In this document: positions 22,901 to 32,875 of the stretch, in pieces | How the letters are laid out: the number at the start of each line of letters is the position of its first letter | How positions within the stretch are numbered: position 1 is the stretch's first letter | Assembly: GCF_958979055.1 (NCBI RefSeq) | Contig: NC_084896.1 | Location: 2,604,001 to 2,668,000, forward strand | DNA length: 64,000 nucleotides | Reading direction: 5' to 3' | Source: Alnus glutinosa | Lineage: Eukaryota; Streptophyta; Magnoliopsida; Fagales; Betulaceae | Made by a program: the position numbers and the translations under genes | Notes under the pieces: model-generated | Database searches by the model: none | Seen by the model: only the letters and a program-made list of their open reading frames with translations | Told to the model about the DNA's origin: nothing

Positions 22901-23708
22901 TTTTACAATATGATGTGATAGTTCACAATTGGTAAAATAACTAAAAGTGTATTGTTGACAAATCAATCACTAACAAATTTTTTGCTTAATCATTTTACCA
23001 ATTATAGACTGTCACATCAAGTTTGTAAGGGACTTGTAGTAAAAGTTATACTACTCCTAACAGCACTATATTTGCAATTCTCAGCTAAATTCGCTGAACA
23101 AGCTACTAATAGTCATTTCCTAAATTTTGAAATGCAGTGGCTATATGTCTCCTGAATATGCTATGGATGGTTTGTACTCGATAAAGTCAGATGTGTTTAG
23201 CTTTGGAGTATTGGTACTAGAAATTGTGAGTGGCAAGAAGAACACTGGCTTCTATAAGAGCGAGTCACTCAATCTTCTTAGATACGTATGTAGTTTCTAT
23301 ACTCTCCTGAATTCTTTTTGTTTTATATTAATCTTATAGATTAAAATGCTATTAGTTTTTTTTAATTAAATTTAGTCTGATTTGAAATGTAACTAGGCTT
23401 GGGAGCTATGGATAGATGATCGAAGTTTGGAGTTGATGGAGCCAACAATAGGATATCCTTCTTCTACTTCTGTTCTATTGAGATTCATTAACATTGGCCT
23501 TCTTTGTGTCCAAGAAAGCCCGACTGATCGACCTACCATGCCTGATGTAGTCTCAATGATTAGCAATGAATATGTTCCTCTACCTACACCCAAGCAACCT
23601 GCTTTTACCAGAGGCCGGAATGTGATTGACACAAATTCAACAAATGACAGTACTGCAAAAAATGGCTCAAAAAATAGCGTAACTATTTCAACAATGGAAG
23701 CGCGATGA
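19943..23708 (+). pseudogene. Full-length GsSRK copy with a 4-bp frameshift behind the signal peptide
   Basis: Closest relative of the intact gene at 5593. Exons: 19943-21273, 21345-21446, 21999-22165, 22279-22489, 22588-22825, 23138-23285, 23397-23708, with the same lengths as the intact gene from exon 2 to exon 6 and GT/AG sites kept. The only clear lesion is four extra bases (ggtggc-cggc-actttt, about 20093-20096), which shift the frame and give TGA at 20105-20107 after 54 codons. From 20091 the frame is open through lectin, EGF-like and PAN domains. Glycine loop, VAIK lysine (here IALKM), [11 protein letters not shown] and SPEY are all intact. It is a very young pseudogene, a sequence error, or a gene using an unusual start that would drop the signal peptide. 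Confidence 0.88.
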
Positions 23709-24547
23709 CTGATTCCTATATCAAAGAAACAAAATGTTGTAAAACTAATCTTTTTGGCTGATTTGTATGCACGTTGATATGCTACATACTTGTCTCTAAA
23801 TGTTGTCTTTGTTCACTCATATTTTAGTTTCGTTACCAATAATACTATCCAGATAGAATTTATAAGTTTTTATGTACTACCCACATTAGTTAGCACTAGT
23901 CTATAATGTCTTTAAAAGATTATCACTAACCAATTTCCTTCCCCTCCGGCCCTCAGTAAACTAATTGGATACCAAAAATGGGTGAAATCCCAAATCTTTG
24001 GCTCGTTCCTCTTCTTTTAACAATTAACTCAAGCACACGTCTACTCAATATTTTAGACCCAGACTATGAGTAATTTGAACTACACATCAAAACTATACTT
24101 GTGAACCTAACATTGTAACTAAAACTATGTCTTCTCGAATATTTTGAACCATATCTTCAAATTGCGATATACATAACATTGTAACTAAAACTACATGTCC
24201 GCCACCACGTCAACAATCAGTGTTTTGTTCCTTGATTTTTTTTTGCTTTTCCTAGTTTTTTTTGAGGCTGTTAAAGCTACCTCCACCATAGGCTTTGTTT
24301 TGACCCTCATCGGTGTCTTCTTTTCTGCAGTGGTTTATCTTTGGATATGCTACTGCAGTTGTTTCTTTGTTGGGTTACTAATTGGGTTATTGAACCTTTT
24401 GAGGTTTATGGCCCTTCTTGCGCCTCTAGGCCGGCTGCACGATTCATGGTGCACTTTACCAAACCGCCTTAATTTGCGACCACTTTTTTTAGTCTTCGTA
24501 CCAAAAATATATAGGGCCGCATCATTTATTTGATACATTTCCTTTTA
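23709..24547. repeat. 3' region of the frameshifted receptor, shared with 9228-10140
   Basis: Presumed 3' UTR and downstream DNA. At 24195-24533 an open frame of 112 codons starts at ATG and reads as a hydrophobic peptide (GFVLTLIGVFFSAVVYLW, then CYCSCFFVGLLIGLL). The sister copy at 9790-10120 keeps the wording but not the frame, so a conserved gene is unlikely. It is not recognised. Confidence 0.45.
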
Positions 24548-25417
24548 TGCCCCGTTTGTTTTTGCGTAAAATGATTTCTGGAAAATGGTTACGGTATTTT
24601 CCGGTGTTTGGTAGGGCGAAAATAATGGTCAACCGGAAAATGATTTCCGTTTGACCAAAAATGCTTAATAAATTTCGAAAAATGATTTACGCTTTTTAAA
24701 AGCGTAAATCATTTTCCGTAAATGGTAGATGCAATCAATTCTTTTTTAAATAATGCAGTCGACCTTTACGTTCAAGCAGTTAACTATTGCCGAATTTCGA
24801 CAAGTCAGATTCTGACTTCGGTCGGTGCCGGAATTCGACAAATTAAGCCGGAATTCAGCGACGTCTGGCAGATGTCGCTGGATTCCGGGGATACCATGTC
24901 AGATTCCGGCCAGATTGGCCGGATCTCCGGCTATCTCGCCAGATTCCAGCCCCGATCTGGCCGTTCTGGCTGGATCTCCGGCTGTCTGGCCAGGATACTG
25001 GCCGAAGAGGCCGGATCCAGCCAGAACGGCCGAACCCCCCTCATTTGGCCGGATCCGGCTGTTCTGGCCGAATCTCCGGCCAGCTGGCCGGAAACTGGCT
25101 AGGACGGCCGGTTTCCAGTCAACTGGCCGGGATCTGGCCGTTTTGTGCCAGATTCCGGCAATTTTTGCCAGAATTTGTATATGCCAAATTTAAAAAAAAA
25201 ATATTTTTATATTATTTTATATTAATATTTTTTATTTTGTGAATAAAATTTAATTTTTTTAAATTAATATGATTAAATTAAATATAAAAAATATTTGTAA
25301 TTTTCCGTACGCGCCAAACACCGAAAAATGATTTCAACGGAAAATATTTTTCTGAAAAATAATTTCCCTGTAACTATTTTACGATGGAAACCATTTTACA
25401 CCGAAACAAACGGAGCA
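24548..25417. mobile_element. Non-autonomous PIF/Harbinger-like element with TTA TSD (870 bp)
   Basis: Ends TGCCCCGTTTGTTT and AAACAAACGGAGCA form terminal inverted repeats, with a longer imperfect complement beyond them (aaaatgattt, ccggtgtttgg). TTA flanks both sides (24545-24547, 25418-25420). The sister sequence at about 10135 (ccttttaattt) is the empty site. The core, about 24790-25170, is unusually GC-rich with many GGCCGG and CCGGCCAG words. Two overlapping open frames there have repeat-like composition and no recognisable domain. Confidence 0.78.
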
Positions 25418-27991
25418 TTAATTTATGTTTACTACCACTGATGAGGTTAATTTGGGGCTCTTTATTGGGTTGTTCAGTCCTATATTTTTATTTGTTGTAA
25501 AAATTGAATTACCATTTGCTTATCAAAACACCCAATTGCCATTGAATTACCATTTGCTTATCAAAACACCCAATTTCACCGGTCAACCTTGTAAAAAAAC
25601 TTGACAAGCACATATTTAGCTGTTCTTGATACATAAATCTCACGTACGCGAGATATGTCTGCCGGGCTTCAGCTAAAAGCATTATATATATTAATCTTAC
25701 GATAACTATAGGAACTCCACTTTAAGTGGTAAAATAATTGTTTTCTTTTGAAAAAAAAAAAAAAGGCACTTTGCGTGACTAACCTCAAAATGCCCAATAA
25801 TATTAACTGTAAGACCCATATTTTTTTTTTTTTATGTCATTGTGATTTTTAAAATTATTATTAGATTTGTGATAAATCAGTATTAAATTTTAATCCAATT
25901 ATAATTTTAAAAAGACAGAAAAATGACATGAATTTTACATTTAACATTACTCTATGAATGCCTATGTATATATAATGAAAAATAAGATGAATATCTAAAA
26001 CTGTTGTTTAAAAATACGTTGATCAGCACATCGTTATTATTGGTAAAACATAAAAAAAAAAAAAAAAAAATAAAAAAAAAAATAAAAAAAAAAACTGATA
26101 CAGAATGATATGCATGTCGTGTATTAACCGATATATCAGAAAATGACAAAAAAAAAATGTTAATTTAAAAAATAATTTCGTCAACATCGAAGTAAAATCC
26201 ATTTTATTCATAAAAAAAAAAAAAAAAGAGTAAAATCCATTTTATCGGGCCCCTTTGATATCAGTATGATAGATGTGAATGCAGACCGCCTTCTCCTTTT
26301 TTTTTTTTTTTTTTTTTTTTTTGAAAAATTGGACACGAAACTGCTGTCGGCGACCGATGCTTATTTGAATTAAACTATGTGACAACTATTAATTTACCGT
26401 TTATTTTAAAGCGGGTTGAAAGAGATAAATTTAATTACTTAATTAATATTTTAATATTCTCTCTCACGTTTAGGCTTAGACTTCCTTTTAATAAGTGAGG
26501 CCCAACACATAAAATATTTAATTGAAATGAAAGGTAAATCACGTAGTCAAGTTCAAAGTCAAAACTTTTAGCTCTAATATCATATTAAATTATTATTTAT
26601 TCTAAAAGCTTAAACTGATAGGAAAAAATATATTTAATCGTTTAATCAATATTTTAAAAACTGACTACTTTTGAATCCATAAATTATTTTCATAGAGTTT
26701 GTAATTTTTGATACAATTTATAAATTTGAGATGAATTTAAGATAAAATTAATTGAATAAAATTAAACGGTCTGAATTATTTAATTAAATTAGTCATGCTA
26801 TGACCCAATTAACCTGACTTGCAGTATACTTATTTGTCATTACCCACAAATTTCATAGGAACCTAACACGAAACTACTCGTTCATTGACTACCAAACAGC
26901 CCATATATCTTCAAGATTTCCACCCCATCTAGGACGACCGTTGACATCGATCTCTACCCGTTTCTCACGTATTCTAAAACCTTCCCCTTTTATCTCCTTC
27001 TCGGTCTTTCTCCAGTTGACGTGATCATTCAGCCCCAAAACCGTCCCCTCCACTTCAAATCCTGTATCTCCTTGATTTACGACCGCTCCCTTTGACAAGC
27101 TTTCCTTGAAAATCCTCTACCCATTCCCCGATAATCTCGCTCCATCTCTCAACTTGATATTGATATATTTGATAATAGAGATATTATACACATTTTCACT
27201 CTTAAACACCCACTTTCATGTATTTTTTGAAATTATTATGAGGTCAAAATTTACTAATAAATCATTTTAAATTTAATAATGATTTTAAAAATTCCATCAA
27301 AAAATGCATAAGTGCAGTGTCTTATCATTACTCAATGAGATGTGTTATTTGTACACACTTTTTTGTAACATATTTTGTACACACACTCGCATTTGGTGTG
27401 AGACTCTACAAGTAGGAACCATCTCATCTATATGGATTTCACACCAAATATAAATATGTGTACAAAGTATATGCAAATATCATTTGTCTTCCTATAAAAC
27501 CCCTACATCAAGAAACTAATATCAACACAATCCAAAAAAAGGAAAGGATTAGACCCAAAAAAAAAAAAAAGTAAATTTGATAAGGAAAAAAAAATCATAT
27601 TTACCCCTTAGATTTTTATCTTATTTGAATTAACTAATTGAGTTTCTAATTTCAAGAATATGGTCATTAAGTTTGCACAAATTTGAATTTAGTTATTGAG
27701 TTTATAATTTGATGTTCACATGGACATTTACATTGTATTGGGTGCTGACATGAATCTTAGCGTATCAAATGAAACACATATGACAAATGAAAAATTGTTA
27801 ATTTAGACGGTAAAGTAATAAAGGGATCAATTTGAAACTTGAGCAAAATCTAAGAACTTTATTTTTTTAAATTGAAAACCGAAAGACTAAATCCAAATCA
27901 AATAAAAATTAAGGAACTAAATATAATTTTTCTCATTTGATAATTATAAAACCCGTATATCAAGACAATCCAAAAAAGGAAATTACGGATT
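25418..27991. repeat. Upstream segmental block X, copy 1 (first part)
   Basis: No gene. A 40-bp direct duplication lies at about 25503-25582 (attgaattaccatttgctta twice). The stretch 25625-26880 has no counterpart in the two other copies and holds only AT-rich spacer and homopolymers. From 26880 to 27150 the sequence matches 45560-46600 (around an insert) and 54420-54690. Read on the minus strand, 26889-27098 is open (EVEGTVLGLNDHVNWRKTEK). Confidence 0.6.
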
Positions 27992-29339
27992 CACTACAAA
28001 AAAAACATGTAATTAGCTACTTATAGTTCGCCACGTGTTAGGAGCGTGGTAGATCCGGTAGTAGCTAATTGTACAATTCGCCACGTGCTCAGTAATAAAC
28101 GTGGCCAGTTAGCCACGTGTATAGAAATACACGTGGCTAACTGAGCACGTGACAAATTGTTTTTTTTTTTTTTTTTTTTTTTAATGGAAAGTTATATATT
28201 TTTAACCACCTGTTCCTTACCCACGTCGCCAAAATCAAGATTTGTTTTTTTTTAAAAAAAGAAATATAAGAAAAGAACAGATCTGTTCTTTTCTTCTTCA
28301 TTTTTTTTTTTTTTTTTTTCTAATATTGTATACGGTATACAGTATACGGAGAAAGAGCCGGTGTACGTCGTCGAGATCCGGCGAGATCTGGAGAAAGGGC
28401 TAGTGTATCCGGTGAGATCCACGTCGGATCTTCGTCCAACTCGTCGTCGAGATCCGGCGAAAATACCCACGGCACCGATCGACGAAAAACCCACTTCAAA
28501 AATACCCATTTGGCCGAGAATGAGTAGATCGAAAACACCAAAAGGACCAAAACAGATCGACTAACAAAAAGGACAAAAAAAAATTAACAAAAATACCAAA
28601 AATCACCATCAAAAGGACACACAAATCACCGGCCTCTTCTCCATCACCGACGACAAAAACAAGCTTCTCAGTTGTCGTCGATCTGTTGAGAAAAATACAA
28701 ACAAAGTGAGCCATTTTTTTTATGACAAATGGGGAGAGATGTACGTGGGAGCTGGGGAGAGACAAGAGTGTTGAAAAAAATAAGAAAAGAGGAGAGACGA
28801 GAGAAAGAGATCTGGATCTGGCTTTTAAAAAGAAAAGGAAAAAAAATTAAAACCCTTCCCCCCATACCTCGCAAATGGCAACGTGGACTGTGGTCATAAA
28901 ACACATTGCGAAAATTTGAAATTTTAAAAATATTTTATAGAAATTTTATTTCTTGAAAAAAATTATTTAAAAAAAAAAAAAATTAGCCACGTGTATTAAT
29001 TATACGTGGCCAACTAGCAACGTGTAAATAATACACGTTGCTAATTGGCCACGTGTAATTAATACAAGTGACCAGTTAGCCACGTGTTTATTACACATGG
29101 CCCACTAGCAACGTGTATTAATTACACGTAGCCAATTCGCAACGTGTATTTTTTTACACATTGCTAGTTAACCACGTGTAATTAATACACGTTGCTAGTT
29201 GGCCACGTGTGGCTAACTGGCTTTTTCATATTTTTCGTTGCATCTAGCCATGTGTATTTAATACACGTGGCTAACTGGCCACGTGGCTACAGTAATAGAT
29301 ACTATAGCAATGTGGCTAATTACATTTTTTTTTTTAGTG
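27992..29339. mobile_element. Non-autonomous CACTA (En/Spm) element with CACGTG subterminal array (1348 bp)
   Basis: Ends CACTACAAAAAAAACATG and the complementary attacatttttttttttAGTG, both followed inward by the same GTAATTAGC motif. ATT is the 3-bp target duplication (27989-27991, 29340-29342). The sister block at about 47165 (aaaggattagacc) is the uninserted site. Subterminal zones (28030-28150, 28980-29290) hold many copies, in both orientations, of GCCACGTG with TTAGCCACGTGTA and TACACGTGGCTAA forms. The interior (28320-28900) is GC-richer and unrecognised, possibly captured host sequence. Confidence 0.9.
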
Positions 29340-29342
29340 ATT

Positions 29343-30253
29343 AAACCAAATATATATATATAAAATGGTTTCCCGTAAGAATTAAAAGATCACAAGACAA
29401 ACAAGTGAAAAATCACATTAATCTCGTTGCAAGTATGTCATACATGAGGAGCCGCACCTACTCAAGAGTGAATTAACAACAATTTCCCTTCCTGTTTCTT
29501 TTGGTTGCCCCTTTTTTAATTCTAGAAGGTGATTCTCCCTTGCCCGACTGTCATTGCTATCAAGAATTTCCTGTTTTTTATTTTTTAGTAGGTCTTGGCG
29601 CCAGTGATAGTGGACAAGGATCGATCTTATCGTTATTCAAGTCTTTTAAAAGTGTCAATTTCTACACATCTTATCATTAGATGGGCCGCTTCAATTCTCA
29701 CTTTATATTTGAAACCTTTCTCGATCATCTCTTCTTATTTTCTTAACTCTATTCATAGGATTGGCAATGACTTATTGACCCTCGCAATTCTTTCCCATTT
29801 TCCCTTATCGGAATAAATAAATAATAAAAAAAGATTTAACAGTTAAAGTTTCACAACCAACACTTGTTCAGGCAACCTGAAAATAGCATGGTGAAAATGC
29901 TATTTTGACAATGATTTTTAGGATAGGTTTTTTTTTTTTTTTAACAAAAAAAAAGTATTAATAAAATATAAAATATTTAAAATTATTTCTATTTTCATAT
30001 CATATCACAAATCAAAATAATAATATAAAAAACACTCTTGAACAAATTTTGTCAAACGAACCTAATGAGTAACTAATTAAAGCAATTCATGAAAAAGTTG
30101 TTTGATAATTTGCAGATCGAGACCAAAACTAATTAACGCAATCTGCAGAATCCAATGGAGATAATATGTTGTGCTGAATATAGTCACCACCCTTTTCCTC
30201 CACAGCGAGAAAAAAACAGATCCTATGGAGAATTTCCGTTGGCAAATTGACTC
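29343..30253. repeat. Upstream segmental block X, copy 1 (second part)
   Basis: Continues the block after the CACTA insertion and matches 47210-48180 and 54830-55530 (for example ggcaacctgaaaa-agcatgg, ctattttgacaa-gattttta). No gene. The 73-codon frame at 29595 is not conserved in the sister copies. Confidence 0.65.
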
Positions 30254-30728
30254 TGTTGGGGATAAATCCCACTCAACCCGATCTAAAGAGGAGATTCGAA
30301 AGTCAAATAAGAATAATGATCAGATAAGAATACTGATCATATCAGAAGTCTAAGAAGATATCAGATCAGAAGTCTAAGAAGATATCAGATTAGAAGTCTA
30401 ATAAATGATAAGAGTCCAATTAGAACTTTGATATCAATTATAGATCTCGATTAGAACTCTGACAGCAGTTCTAGATCGACAAGGAGCAGGAATTCTAATC
30501 CAGCTTTGACTCCACCTCTTTGCCTATAAATAAGCTCATACCCCAGGTACAAACTAAGACTCAGTTTTTATGCACAGAGCATTATTTTCTTATAGAAGCT
30601 AATTTAGGCATCGGAGAGGACCCCCAGAAGGGTCTCTTAGTTTTTGTTGTTTTGCAGATTTATTAAGAAGCGTGAAGAACATCAAAAGGAACGTGCAGAT
30701 TCACACCATACCGGAAACTGTACCAACA
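30254..30728 (+). repeat. 5' LTR of the gag-only retrotransposon
   Basis: 475 bp, starting TGTTGGGGATAAATCCC. A TATA-like TATAAATA lies at about 30525, followed by a typical R/U5 zone. Imperfect short repeats (gaagtctaagaagatatcag, twice) lie near its left end. Confidence 0.93.
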
Positions 30729-30788
30729 GTTTGGTGCCGTCTGTGGAAACGATTATTCGTTCCTCATAAAAGAAAAATAAGATCCAGC

Positions 30789-32125
30789 ATGGTGATGAAC
30801 ACACGTTCCGGAAGCCAGACCAATCGATAGCCCGTGGCCCCACAGGAACCGATTATTCAGAATGATCCACAGCTTCCACCACCCGATGGAAACCAAGATC
30901 GGATAGCAGCGTTAGAAGCACAGATTGAAGACTTAAATGCAGAATTGTCACGCATGAGGCCGAGACAGCCCAATCCCGAGATGAACAGGGATGAGCGTGA
31001 GGAAGAAGATCACAACAACAACACCAATCCTCGGAGGGAGGATGACCACCAAGGAGATCTGAGCAGAGTTATTACCGAGTTAGAGAGAAGGTGCACACAC
31101 ATGGAGATGGAAATGAATGGCAAAAGCAGATCTGTAGTTGTGGATAAGCTCCTAAGGGGTACAGACTCACCTTCACCAGACGAGTAGCAGATTATCGGCT
31201 ACCCGAGATGTTTAAGGTACCCCAAATTCTAAGTTATGCTGGAGACGGAGATCCTCTAGATCACCTAGAGAATTTTCGAGCTCATCTAGACCTTCATGGG
31301 ACACCCGATGAAGTAGCGTGTCGGGCCTTCCCCCTTACTCTTTCGGGGAATGCCCGGGACTGGTTAAGGAAGCTGCCCCCGAATTCTGTTGATCAGTTCA
31401 AGGAGTTGTCCAAAATATTCCTAACCGAATTTCTAGCTTTCCGAACAAGGAAGAAGCCTTCGGGATATTTGCTATCATTGCACCAGCAAAGCAACGAAAG
31501 TCTCAAGGAGTTCATGGCTCGGTTTAACCGAGAGAAGGTAACGGTCGAAGATCCAACCGAGGATATGGTCTTTGCTGCCATTTATCAAGGAATTTCACTC
31601 GAGGAGCCTTTGATGAAGAAGTTGGTTCGGAAGCAACCGAGTACCTTGCAGGGCCTCATGGATAAGATAGAAGAATTCATCAATCAGGAAGAAACGCTGA
31701 AGTCTATGGCCAGTTCTAGGCCACCCCGAGAGACAGCCCCAGAAAAGAAAATGAAAGAATTCAGGAAAGCTGATGGGGAAGAGCAGAGGCAGGTAAAGAA
31801 GTTCAAAGATTACAATTTTACACCTCTCAATGCCGAGAATGAGCCTCTCGGATCAGTCCTAGCCGAGAGCAAGAAAAAACTTCTCGAATCAGTCCTAGCC
31901 GAGAAGAAGCCTCTCGGATCAGTCCTAGTTGAGAGTAAGAAAAAACTTCTCGGATCAGTCCTAGCCGAGAAGAAGCCTCTCGGATCAGTCCTAGCCGAGT
32001 ACAAGAAGAAAACTCTCGGATCAGTCCTAGCCGAGAAGGAGCCTCTCGGATCAGTCCTAGCCGAGAGCAAGAAGAAAAACTCTCGGATCAGTCCTAGCCG
32101 AGAGTCTCGGATCAGTCCTTGCTGA
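30789..32125 (+). pseudogene. Retrotransposon gag with one stop, one frameshift and a repeat-rich C-terminus
   Basis: ATG at 30789 opens MVMNTRSGSQTNR and meets TAG at 30828. The same frame runs on to 31187 with a coiled-coil-like stretch (DRIAALEAQIEDLNAELSRM). One missing T near 31170 then shifts the frame, and the second open part is 31208-32125. That part carries the retrotransposon gag domain (LSGNARDWLRKLPPNSVDQFKEL, then SLKEFMARFN). From about 31840 the protein becomes a tandem array of units such as GSVLAESKKKLL and EKKPLGSVLA. No CCHC zinc knuckle is seen. The capsid-like protein would act in cytoplasmic particle assembly, with pol supplied in trans, if it were intact. Confidence 0.85.
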
Positions 32126-32165
32126 GAGCAACAAGAAAGCATTCTCGGATCAATCATTGCCGAGA
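31836..32165 (+). repeat. Tandem repeat at the 3' end of gag
   Basis: The motif CTCGGATCAGTCCTAGCCGAG recurs about every 30-36 bases, roughly ten times, with variants (gttgag, ttgctgag). Spacers alternate between aagaagc and caagaaaaaactt, giving alternating 10-12 residue units. The repeats run past the ORF stop, where the frame drifts. Confidence 0.9.
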
Positions 32166-32395
32166 GAGAGAAATAAAGAAAGCCAGGGGGGTCGGATTTA
32201 ACCCTCGGGTTTTGCAGGTTTTTCATGAGACATGGAGAAAACCCTAAGGAAAAACAAGAAGGTAATGGGGGGTAAGATTTAACCCTCAAGTTTTGCAGGT
32301 TAGCAGGTTTTCAGAAGGAGACAAAGCTCGGGTTTCCTTAGACATGGAATTCCCATTATTCAAGCAAGCTTCGGATAAGGGAATTGGGGGGTAAC

Positions 32396-32870
32396 TGTTG
32401 GGGATAAATCCCACTCAAACCGATCTAAAGAGGAGATTCGAAAGTCAAATAAAAATAATGATCAGATAAAAATAATGATCATATCAGAAGTCTAAGAAGA
32501 TATCAGATCAGAAGTCTAAGAAGATATTAGATTAGAAGTCTAATAAAGGATCAGAGTCCAATTATAACTTTGATATCAATTATAGATCTCAATTAGAACT
32601 CTGACAGCAGTTCTAGATCGACAAGGAGCAGGAATTCTAATCCAGCTTTGACTCCACCTCTTTGCCTATAAATAGGCTCATACCCCAGGTACAAACTAAG
32701 ACTCAGTTTTTATGCACAGAGCATTATTTTCTTATAGAAGCTAATTTAGGCATCGGAGAGGACCCCCGGAAGGGTCTCTTAGTTTTTGTTGTTTTGCAGA
32801 TTTATTAAGAAGCATGAAGAACATCAAAAGGAACGTGCAGATTCACACCATACCGGAAACTGTACCAATA
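32396..32870 (+). repeat. 3' LTR of the gag-only retrotransposon
   Basis: 475 bp, colinear with the 5' LTR, with scattered substitutions and no length change. Followed by the GACTC target duplication. Confidence 0.93.
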
Positions 32871-32875
32871 GACTC

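Larger units (their letters stand above)
30254..32870 (+). mobile_element. Gag-only Ty3/gypsy-like LTR retrotransposon (TR-GAG type, 2617 bp)
   Basis: Two 475-bp direct LTRs (30254-30728 and 32396-32870) begin TGTTGGGG and end with an A after TACCAACA or TACCAATA. GACTC is the 5-bp target duplication (30249-30253, 32871-32875). A tRNA-primer-like site TTTGGTGCCGTCTGTGG follows the 5' LTR, and a purine-rich GGGAATTGGGGGG precedes the 3' LTR. Only a gag region lies between them, with no protease, reverse transcriptase or integrase reading. Roughly 14 differences were seen between the LTRs, so this is not a brand-new insertion. Confidence 0.92.

Noticed and set aside
24195..24533. Possible small membrane protein of 112 codons
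   Set aside because: The colinear copy at 9790-10120 has lost the frame, no family is recognised, and the lead-in is T-rich sequence. It was kept only as a low-interest observation.
24722..25242. Overlapping frames of 126 and 122 codons in GC-rich DNA
   Set aside because: They sit inside a non-autonomous Harbinger-like element and come from GGCCGG-type repeats. Proline, glycine and serine patterns differ by frame only, with no family signature.
28980..29290. Regularly spaced GCCACGTG repeats considered as a CRISPR-like array
   Set aside because: The repeats are short, occur in both orientations with irregular spacing, and lie inside the ends of a CACTA element with TIR and TSD. They are subterminal transposase-binding-type repeats.
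31810..32289. Minus-strand frame of 159 codons across the gag repeats
   Set aside because: It mirrors the tandem repeat on the opposite strand, has no start context or domain, and lies within the retrotransposon.
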